Assembly (NCBI GenBank): GCA_946478775.1
Contig: CAMLDR010000170.1
Span: 1-8,824, forward strand
DNA from: an uncultured Flavobacteriales bacterium
Lineage (GTDB): Bacteria; Bacteroidota; Bacteroidia; Flavobacteriales; Crocinitomicaceae
Direction of reading: 5' to 3'
DNA length: 8,824 nucleotides
In this document: positions 1 to 5,775 of the stretch, one piece after another
Numbering within the stretch: the first letter of the stretch is position 1
Layout: each line of letters begins with the position of its first letter
Notes under the pieces: generated by a model
The model's input: the letters and a program-made list of their open reading frames with translations, nothing else
What the model was told of the DNA's origin: nothing
The model's database searches: none
Made by a program: the position numbers and the translations under genes

Positions 1-1
1 T

Positions 2-1018
2 ACTATTCCAAGCCTGGCTGCAGGATCTTATACCATTGTATTGACGAGTGGTGCAGGTTGTGCCTCAAACACAATTGTGGGCAGTTTAACGGATCCGGGA
101 GCACCAACGCCTCCGGTAATTACTCCAAGTTCCACCATCTTATGTCCGGGAGGAACCATTACTTTAACTTCTTCCTATGCTTCAGGAAATACCTGGTCAA
201 CAACTTCTACTGCATCCACTATTTCTGTGACTTCTGCAGGAATTTATACCGTTCAGGTTACGAATGCAGGATGTACTTCAACTTCCAATCCGATAACTAT
301 TGCAGATGCAGCACCGTTTAGTGTGAATGCCGGAAGTGATCAGGCAGTTTGTTCAGGAGGTTCTGTTACTTTAACGGCAGCTTCAACCGGTTCTCCAACA
401 ACCGGATGGGATAATGGTATTCAGGATGGAGTTTCTTTCATTCCTGCAGCTACGACTACTTATATCTTAACCGGAACAGATGGCAATGGCTGCCAGCTGA
501 CAGATCAGGTAACTGTTACAGTGAATCCGAATCCAACGGTTGGTCTTGCTGATTTAGGCCAGGTTTGTACCTATAACCTGGCATTCATTTTGACTGGCGG
601 ATCGCCGTCAGGTGGAACTTATTCGGGAACAGGAGTTTCCTCCGGAAGTTTTGATCCTGCTATCAGCGGTGCCGGAAGTTTCCCGATCACTTATTCCTTC
701 ACGGATGGCTTTGGTTGTTCGGGAACAGCTCAATCAACGATAGTGGTGGATGCTTGTTTATCTATTACTGAAAAGGAACAATGGAATATGTCCATCTATC
801 CGAATCCATCGATTGGTCAAATTGAGATTACATCCGATGTGCCTTACTCGAACCTGAAAATGATCGATGCTCAAGGGAAATTAATCTTTGATATGCGGAT
901 TGATCAGTTCGAAGCAGTGAAGACAGTTGATCTGTCGTCCTATGCAAACGGACATTATACTTTACAGGTTGTAGGTGAATTCGGAACGAAATATCACCAG
1001 GTTGTGATCAGTAAGTAA
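2..1018 (+). CDS. Secreted Ig/PKD-repeat protein with T9SS type A sorting domain (5' truncated)
   Basis: The frame is open from the left edge (position 2) to the TAA at 1016-1018. Its first in-frame TTG at 41 is not a start, because coding continues upstream; 338 residues are visible. The visible part has about three Ig/PKD-like beta repeats rich in Thr, Ser and Gly, with regularly placed Cys (motifs such as ILCPGGTITLT and AVCSGGSVTLTA), typical of gliding-bacterium adhesins and cell-surface proteins. The C-terminal ~75 residues form a T9SS type A sorting domain: SIYPNPS (from 791), a mid-domain KMIDAQGKLIF, and the end motif GHYTLQVV...VVISK. By family knowledge such proteins are exported by Sec, moved across the outer membrane by T9SS, then released or anchored after the sorting domain is removed. 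The N-terminus and any catalytic domain lie outside the window, so the specific function is unknown. The gene ends in a strong terminator. Confidence 0.9.
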   Translation, partial: TIPSLAAGSYTIVLTSGAGCASNTIVGSLTDPGAPTPPVITPSSTILCPGGTITLTSSYASGNTWSTTSTASTISVTSAGIYTVQVTNAGCTSTSNPITIADAAPFSVNAGSDQAVCSGGSVTLTAASTGSPTTGWDNGIQDGVSFIPAATTTYILTGTDGNGCQLTDQVTVTVNPNPTVGLADLGQVCTYNLAFILTGGSPSGGTYSGTGVSSGSFDPAISGAGSFPITYSFTDGFGCSGTAQSTIVVDACLSITEKEQWNMSIYPNPSIGQIEITSDVPYSNLKMIDAQGKLIFDMRIDQFEAVKTVDLSSYANGHYTLQVVGEFGTKYHQVVISK

Positions 1019-1031
1019 TTCAATTAATAAC

Positions 1032-1069
1032 AAAAAGTAGGGGCGGAAAATTTTCCGCCCCTACTTTTT
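1032..1069 (+). terminator. Perfect hairpin rho-independent terminator after the T9SS protein gene
   Basis: A 19-nt arm (1032-1050) is followed directly by its exact reverse complement (1051-1069). The GC-rich core is GGGGCGG/CCGCCCC, the apex is GAAAATTTTC, and a T-run covers 1064-1071. The 5' flank is A-rich, so the hairpin could also terminate transcription from the other strand, although no convergent gene is present. It sits 13 nt after the stop codon at 1018 and separates the left gene from the amidohydrolase unit. Confidence 0.9.
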
Positions 1070-1098
1070 TTACCAAGGCGGCGATTGCTTTTTCTTCT

Positions 1099-1106
1099 TA
1101 CTTTTG
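1099..1106 (+). promoter_or_regulatory. Putative Bacteroidota -7 box (TAnnTTTG) before the amidohydrolase gene
   Basis: TACTTTTG matches the Bacteroidota sigma-ABfr -7 consensus TAnnTTTG and lies 19 nt before the ATG at 1126, after the upstream terminator. No TTG at the usual -33 distance is seen; the nearest one, at 1085-1087, is too close. The transcript leader would be only about 10-15 nt, so this is a moderate-to-weak call. Confidence 0.4.
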
Positions 1107-1125
1107 GGTAAAGATTTAATCGAGC

Positions 1126-2166
1126 ATGCAAAAATTGAAGATCAACGGTCATGGGCACATTTTACCTGAACCTTCGGAAATTCCGAAATTCATGCGTGAA
1201 AAGAAGTTGTTTTGGATAGATGATGATAAAAAGTTTATGAGACAGGACGACTGGGCGAGACCAATTACTGATCCCAGCTTCTTTTTTGACGAGAAAATCG
1301 AATGGATGGAAAGACATGGGATCGATCACGGAGTGATGTTGAACCTGTCCCAGGTTTACTGCAATGGCTGGTCTAAGCAAGATACTTTTGATGCCATCCG
1401 CTGGCAGAATGACTTCAATGCAAGTGTCCAGGAGCGCCGTCCGGATAAGTTCACCAGTGGATTTGTGGTGCAGCCGCTTTATATGGAAGATGCTTTGAAT
1501 GAAATTCGCCGTTGTGTGGAGGATTTGAAAATGAACTTATTGTGTCTGCCTACGCACTTTTTGAATAAGGACAATGAATGGCTTTCCGTGGTAGATGATT
1601 CGACCTTGCCTTTATTCGATCTGGCAAATGAATACAACCTGGCAATCGAAATTCATCCGTATGACGGGGAAAAGATGGTTGCATTGAAAGATATGTATTG
1701 GCGTTTTCACCTGGTTTGGATGATGGCGCAAACGGCAGATACCCTGCACATGTATGCGTTAAAGGATTTCGTTAACAAATACCCGCAGATTCGCACCTGT
1801 TTTGCACATGGCTGTATGCTCGGACAGGCAAATTACGGAAGAAGGCTGCAGGGATTTGACGGCCGCCCGGATTTATTTACAGAAACCAGGGATCCTCGTG
1901 CCAGTTTAGGCCATCCGAATTTATTTTTTGATACATTGGTCCATGATTCCTATACCCTTCAGTTACTCAAAATACGTGTTGGTTCCTCCCAAATCGTTTC
2001 CGGACTGGATGATCCTTATCCTTTGGGTGAAATGGAAGGAGTTGCCAATTCATATCCCGGAAGAGTGATTGATTTTGCAGTGGAAGCTGGAATTTTAGAT
2101 CAGAAGGAATCCGATGCGATCTGGCACGACAATGTGCTTCGCTGGCTTGGTAAGACTTCAATTTAA
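1126..2166 (+). CDS. ACMSD-like amidohydrolase (amidohydrolase 2 family)
   Basis: This 346-residue cytoplasmic protein has no signal peptide. It fits the amidohydrolase-2/aminocarboxymuconate-semialdehyde decarboxylase (ACMSD) family, whose characterised members decarboxylate ACMS in tryptophan/kynurenine or 2-nitrobenzoate degradation using one zinc ion. Residues matching the family metal site are visible: HGH (His9, His11) at the N-terminus, His177 in EIHPYD, catalytic-type His228 in FAHG, and Asp295 in GLDDPYPLGE. Arg45 (ARP), Trp192 and Arg239/240 sit where ACMSD substrate-contacting residues are expected. Length is normal for the family. The ATG at 1126 places the HxH motif at the usual distance from the start; no clear ribosome binding site is seen. 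The next gene starts 6 nt after this stop, suggesting co-transcription. No other kynurenine-pathway gene is in the window, so the exact substrate is inferred; a related decarboxylase or hydrolase role is possible. Confidence 0.85.
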   Translation: MQKLKINGHGHILPEPSEIPKFMREKKLFWIDDDKKFMRQDDWARPITDPSFFFDEKIEWMERHGIDHGVMLNLSQVYCNGWSKQDTFDAIRWQNDFNASVQERRPDKFTSGFVVQPLYMEDALNEIRRCVEDLKMNLLCLPTHFLNKDNEWLSVVDDSTLPLFDLANEYNLAIEIHPYDGEKMVALKDMYWRFHLVWMMAQTADTLHMYALKDFVNKYPQIRTCFAHGCMLGQANYGRRLQGFDGRPDLFTETRDPRASLGHPNLFFDTLVHDSYTLQLLKIRVGSSQIVSGLDDPYPLGEMEGVANSYPGRVIDFAVEAGILDQKESDAIWHDNVLRWLGKTSI

Positions 2167-2172
2167 CGGATC

Positions 2173-4776
2173 ATGCTTCAAAAAAGTCTGTTTCTTTTTT
2201 TGCTGTTCCTTTTAATTGGGACCTATGGCTTTTCACAGGAACGAAAAGATTCGCTGGAGCATTTACCAATTGAATACGGACGTTTCGTAAAAAATAACAA
2301 TCAGCGCTTTGGTTTTTTTGAGCGCCTGAAGAAAAATGACCAGGAAAAATACTTTGTAGAGGTATTCAAATCTGTTGGAAAAGGCCAAACGGATGTAGTT
2401 GATTTTAAGATTAACCGACTTAAATATCCTTCAATCGATTCCATTGAGTTCTTTATTCGCGGAGAGCGCATTGCATCTACACGAATTAGTGAGATCAAAC
2501 AGCGGATCTTTTTACCGGCATCTAATAAAGATTACGACCTTGTTGCCCGATTTCGCGGAACAGTTGTTTCGACACTCCATATTTCCATTCTCCCTCTTGT
2601 TAATCAGAAAATCCGGATTATCCCTTTATTGAAGACCAAGATTAACAGAGATAGTCTTGAAAATGAACTGAATAAACGCTTTGGTCCGGCTAATGTTCGC
2701 TTTGAAGTTACCGTAGAACCCGTATTTGAGCACGATGCGCTTGATGTGATCGGAGCTTTTGAAAATCCGGGGTCCGATCGCCTGAAATATACGGATCAAA
2801 TGCGCCACGTCCGGGATATTTATAAACAGGCTTACAAGGAGAAGGTGAAGGGAACGATTCTTTTTTTCGTGATCCCGAAGTTTATAAATCCGAACCTGAA
2901 AGGGTATATGGTGAAAAACAAATCTTTGGGGTTTGTGGTTAAGAACAATTCAAAAGAATTGTCCCATGAGATCGGAACGGAATACCTGGATGGTTTTACC
3001 AACATTGACGCAGTGGAGGAAATCAGCAAAGACAGGGAAAGCTGGGTTCTGGATAATGAAGATTGGCTGCGGATCAATAAAAACCCACGGATTTATTCGA
3101 TTATCGATGATTATGAAGAAGTGGTTACCAATAATGGACTGATTGCTTATTATTTTTTCGAACAGGCAAAAGACGGAACGATTATTCTGAAAAATAAGAG
3201 TTTCCTGGCTTCGGTCATCCGCCCGATGAAGAAGAATACTTACTCGTACCACCTTCAGATAGATAACATTTTATACAAGACTTTATTTCGTATCCGTTCA
3301 AAACCGTTCAATACCTTGCACATCATCAGTGTATTGGCTTCAATTGCAGGGTTTATTTATGGTTTTCGGAAATTGCGTGTTTGGGTAAGGGCCCGAATGA
3401 AAAAACCGCGTTTGGTTTCTTTTCTTTCAAGGTTTATCCAGTGGACAGGAATGCTGGTTCTTTCCTATGTATTAGTCCGGGCTGTGGATATGGGATACTC
3501 CTGGTTTGAAGTAACCGATGGAATCATCAAGTCCTATTCCGGATTAGAAGATAAAAAGGTCATCGATCTGTTATTTGATAATACGCATCCAAAGAGACTG
3601 GAAGAAAAGAACATCGGATCGGAAGTGATCATCAAACGGAATAAGAATTATTTCCTATATGAGCGAAAAAAAGTCCTGTACTTCAAGATGAACGTTTCCA
3701 AAGAGAATGTTCCTTTGAAATTGCGACTGATCGCAAATTCAGATTCCTTAAAAACTGCTTTACTCGATGAGTCTATTGCTGCGGAAAGCCATTATATGGT
3801 CGTTAAAATTTATTCGGCAAAAGGAAAATGGCTGCGTGATCAGGTTTACAATCATTTGGGTGTGGACCTTACGTCCAAGCTGCAATTGCAGGATCCGCCA
3901 AAACGGGTATTGATCTTTGTAAACGGGTACCGACCGACCTCTCTGGGAAGCACATTTGAAGAGAACTTTGATGACATTCGAAGCAATGGGTTGGAATTTC
4001 CCAATTCACTCAACCGATTGTTTACCGAAGATCGCTACAATTATTGGAATCCGTGGAAACAGATAGACGATACTTTTAAACTGAGGATTAATCCGACAGA
4101 GTACTATTATGCCGACGGACATCACTCAGTTGCGACTTCCAATCACAGGAGTTTGTTGAACTTCAGCACCAATTCAGGGATTTATCCTAAAAGATGCAGA
4201 AATCCGAAAATGCATACCTGCTATACAACCAGTACGGTAGGATCTAAGCTTTTTGGGTCGAAACGAGCACGTACATATGGTTTGCTGGCTACTAAATCCA
4301 ATAAAAAAGGATTTTCAGTTCGTGCAAACAGCGGAAGGATTGCAGGCCGGAATTTATACCAAATGCTAAACGAATTACCGAATTCTTCCAAAAATGATAC
4401 CCTCTACCTGGTAGTTCACAGCATGGGATTTGCATATGCCCAGGGAATGATCGAACAATTACGGGGTAAAATAAACTTTGGCGGGTATTATATCCTGGCT
4501 CCCGAAAATGCCGCTGCCGGAACAGTTAATTTGAAAGAATGGGTCCAGGTTTGGCAGTATGGAATTAATTTGAGTTCTGTTAATCAGGATCCTCCGTGCT
4601 TACAGGATGGAGTTGCACCACAGGCCTGCGTCAACGGATTGACAGAAAAGCAGCGCATTTATTTCCCGCGGAGTCTCTACAGGCACAAAGGTTACTTTGA
4701 TTCTCACTTTATCGGGTATTACGATTGGGTGCTCGGAATTTCGAAAGGAAAGAAGGGATACATTCAACAGAGATAA
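2173..4776 (+). CDS. Membrane-anchored two-domain protein: degenerate peptidase-like N-terminus, alpha/beta-hydrolase-like C-terminus
   Basis: I do not recognise this 867-residue protein as a named gene. It starts with a Sec signal peptide (1-22: Lys4, a Leu/Phe-rich core, GFSQ end). Residues 23-375 form a soluble region; at 265-269 the sequence HEIGT, preceded by KELS, resembles the HExGH zinc site of Bacteroidota metallopeptidases but lacks the second His. A transmembrane hairpin follows (about 382-398 and 422-438), joined by a very basic loop (Arg/Lys at 399, 400, 402, 406, 408, 410, 411, 413, 420). By the positive-inside rule this puts both large domains in the periplasm. From about 577 an alpha/beta-hydrolase-like domain begins: strand VLIFVNGYRP, nucleophile-elbow motif VVHSMG with Ser750, and candidate acid/His residues Glu778, Asp843 and His845. 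The protein's only four Cys form two spaced pairs here (675/683, 809/819), consistent with disulfides. It follows the amidohydrolase gene by 6 nt. Substrate unknown. Confidence 0.8.
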   Translation: MLQKSLFLFLLFLLIGTYGFSQERKDSLEHLPIEYGRFVKNNNQRFGFFERLKKNDQEKYFVEVFKSVGKGQTDVVDFKINRLKYPSIDSIEFFIRGERIASTRISEIKQRIFLPASNKDYDLVARFRGTVVSTLHISILPLVNQKIRIIPLLKTKINRDSLENELNKRFGPANVRFEVTVEPVFEHDALDVIGAFENPGSDRLKYTDQMRHVRDIYKQAYKEKVKGTILFFVIPKFINPNLKGYMVKNKSLGFVVKNNSKELSHEIGTEYLDGFTNIDAVEEISKDRESWVLDNEDWLRINKNPRIYSIIDDYEEVVTNNGLIAYYFFEQAKDGTIILKNKSFLASVIRPMKKNTYSYHLQIDNILYKTLFRIRSKPFNTLHIISVLASIAGFIYGFRKLRVWVRARMKKPRLVSFLSRFIQWTGMLVLSYVLVRAVDMGYSWFEVTDGIIKSYSGLEDKKVIDLLFDNTHPKRLEEKNIGSEVIIKRNKNYFLYERKKVLYFKMNVSKENVPLKLRLIANSDSLKTALLDESIAAESHYMVVKIYSAKGKWLRDQVYNHLGVDLTSKLQLQDPPKRVLIFVNGYRPTSLGSTFEENFDDIRSNGLEFPNSLNRLFTEDRYNYWNPWKQIDDTFKLRINPTEYYYADGHHSVATSNHRSLLNFSTNSGIYPKRCRNPKMHTCYTTSTVGSKLFGSKRARTYGLLATKSNKKGFSVRANSGRIAGRNLYQMLNELPNSSKNDTLYLVVHSMGFAYAQGMIEQLRGKINFGGYYILAPENAAAGTVNLKEWVQVWQYGINLSSVNQDPPCLQDGVAPQACVNGLTEKQRIYFPRSLYRHKGYFDSHFIGYYDWVLGISKGKKGYIQQR

Positions 4777-4915
4777 TTACGAATTCCCAATTACGAATGA
4801 TTTGATTCAATAAAGGTGGACATAATCGTATTCTTAAGAGCTAAAGGGATAAGAGTAACTATTCTTGTTTTTAAGATTAAAAAATTTTTCGATTCGTAAT
4901 TCGGCATTCGTAATT
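4775..4915. repeat. Inverted-repeat pair with doubled 10-bp units (MITE-like, 141 bp)
   Basis: The left arm (4775-4798) is AATTACGAAT, a 4-bp spacer, then AATTACGAAT again. The right arm (4892-4915) is ATTCGTAATT, a 4-bp spacer, then ATTCGTAATT. The arms are reverse complements except within the spacer and are separated by 93 bp of AT-rich DNA with no open reading frame. The left arm begins inside the TAA stop of the 867-residue protein gene. No transposase and no convincing target-site duplication are visible, so a non-autonomous element or a long-range hairpin are both possible. Confidence 0.75.
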
Positions 4916-4932
4916 GAACAATTACCTTTTTT
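4910..4932 (+). terminator. AT-rich hairpin followed by T6; weak terminator or operator-like palindrome
   Basis: GTAATTG (4910-4916), AA, then CAATTAC (4919-4925) is a perfect 7-bp inverted repeat, followed by six T at 4927-4932. It overlaps the right arm of the larger inverted repeat. It could end transcripts from the 2173-4776 gene, but the stem is AT-rich and its 2-nt loop is tight, so it could equally be a protein-binding palindrome upstream of the LuxR-type gene. Confidence 0.3.
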
Positions 4933-4954
4933 ATGGTATTGCATTATCTGTCAT

Positions 4955-4961
4955 AAGGAGG
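4955..4961 (+). promoter_or_regulatory. Perfect Shine-Dalgarno-like AAGGAGG upstream of the LuxR-type gene
   Basis: AAGGAGG lies 5 nt before an in-frame TTG (4967) and 32 nt before the ATG (4994) chosen for the regulator gene. Bacteroidota ribosomes generally make little use of Shine-Dalgarno pairing, so this may be coincidence. If used, it would support the TTG start and add nine residues to the protein. Confidence 0.35.
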
Positions 4962-4993
4962 CAATTTTGCTATTTAGAATTATTCTACATAGT

Positions 4994-5617
4994 ATGAACC
5001 TGTATTTAGATAGTCGAAATCAGTTAATAAGCCTTGGATTTAAAGAATTGGTACAATCCATTCTGGGAGAAGTGCAGGTTGAATGGCATTCCGGAAGTCC
5101 AAAATCAGAGCAGGTTCTTTCCGACAAGAAGCAAGTGGTGGTTTACAATTTTGCTGAGAACTACCCTGAAATAGAGCAGAACTTAAAAGGATTCCCGGAA
5201 GATTCAAATTCCATCAAAGTCGTTTTGATTATAAACGGAGATGTATCCAATCTCCCCAAATTGGTTTCATACGGTGTTTCCGGGTTCATAGACATGAATT
5301 GCACGTTGAATGAGCTGAAAGCGGCTTTTCAGAAAATACTGCACAATCAAAATTATTATTGCGAATTGGTTTGGAATAAGATTCTGAACCAGTCGGATGA
5401 AATTACTTCACCCGCTCAATTCAGTCTGACTAAACGCGAAATTGAAATCGTTGAATCCCTACTGAATGGAAAATCGACTGTAGAAATAAGCAGGGAATTG
5501 GGACTGAGCCCGCATACGGTTCAGACCCATCGCAAGAATTGTTTCAAAAAATTAAAAGTGAGGTCTTTATCCGAACTGTTATTGTTCGAAATGGAAAATC
5601 GGGTGTTTAAAAAATAA
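4994..5617 (+). CDS. LuxR/NarL-family transcriptional regulator with atypical (pseudo-)receiver domain
   Basis: The 207-residue protein has the two-domain layout of NarL-type response regulators. The C-terminal helix-turn-helix (about 142-207) is clear: SLTKREIEIVESLLNGKST, EISRELGLSPHTVQTHRKN and a C-terminal dimer helix. Residues 1-125 resemble a receiver fold by pattern: first strand NLYLD, and GVSGFIDMNCTLNELKAAF near the end, like the GYLLK...EEL segment of receivers. Key phosphorylation residues are missing: the usual acidic pair is Asp6-Ser7, the phospho-Asp strand reads VVVYNF with Asn52, and the conserved Lys is Met101. It may therefore work without phosphorylation. The ATG at 4994 is chosen because the first beta strand starts right there; an in-frame TTG at 4967 after AAGGAGG is the alternative, and the open frame extends further upstream without coding signal. 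It lies 158 nt before the heme-uptake genes; a regulatory link is only positional. Confidence 0.85.
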   Translation: MNLYLDSRNQLISLGFKELVQSILGEVQVEWHSGSPKSEQVLSDKKQVVVYNFAENYPEIEQNLKGFPEDSNSIKVVLIINGDVSNLPKLVSYGVSGFIDMNCTLNELKAAFQKILHNQNYYCELVWNKILNQSDEITSPAQFSLTKREIEIVESLLNGKSTVEISRELGLSPHTVQTHRKNCFKKLKVRSLSELLLFEMENRVFKK

Positions 5618-5620
5618 ACC

Positions 5621-5640
5621 ACCCTCTGAAGGGTATTTTT
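5621..5640 (+). terminator. Short hairpin terminator after the LuxR-type gene
   Basis: ACCCT (5621-5625), loop CTGA, AGGGT (5630-5634), then ATTTTTATTT. The stem is only 5 bp but is followed by a T-rich tract, and it sits 3 nt after the stop codon. It probably separates the regulator from the heme-uptake unit. Confidence 0.45.
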
Positions 5641-5659
5641 ATTTCGCTGATTTGAGCGA

Positions 5660-5690
5660 TTGTATACACTCTGTTTAGAGGTTACTTTTG
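5660..5690 (+). promoter_or_regulatory. Bacteroidota-type promoter (TTG-N20-TAnnTTTG) for the heme-uptake unit
   Basis: The -33 element TTG (5660-5662) and the -7 box TACTTTTG (5683-5690) are separated by 20 nt, which fits the Bacteroidota consensus spacing. Transcription would start near 5697, giving a leader of about 80 nt before the ATG at 5776. An 8-bp palindrome TGTATACA (5661-5668) overlaps the -33 element and could be an operator half-site, but no Fur-type box is evident. Confidence 0.65.
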
Positions 5691-5775
5691 CAACGTTATT
5701 TAGAATTATTAAAAATAGATTGGCTTCGCTGATCGGTAACACATAAAAAAGTAAATACAACTTAAATAGACAAAC

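Noticed and set aside
58..321. Open frame overlapping the T9SS protein gene in another frame
   Set aside because: It lies wholly inside a strongly supported coding region, has a Cys/Phe-rich low-quality composition and no recognisable domain; a shadow frame.
4933..4956. Tiny seven-residue ORF (ATG at 4933, stop overlapping AAGGAGG) as a leader peptide
   Set aside because: It has no ribosome binding site, no repeated regulatory codons and no alternative hairpins that would support attenuation.
4865..4993. N-terminal extension of the LuxR-type protein from TTG at 4865
   Set aside because: The extension crosses the inverted repeat and a T-rich tract, looks non-coding, and precedes the natural first strand of the receiver-like domain at 4994.
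5240..5600. Frameshifted or broken response regulator
   Set aside because: The reading frame is continuous with normal spacing of both domains; only individual phosphorylation residues differ, so it is atypical rather than a pseudogene.
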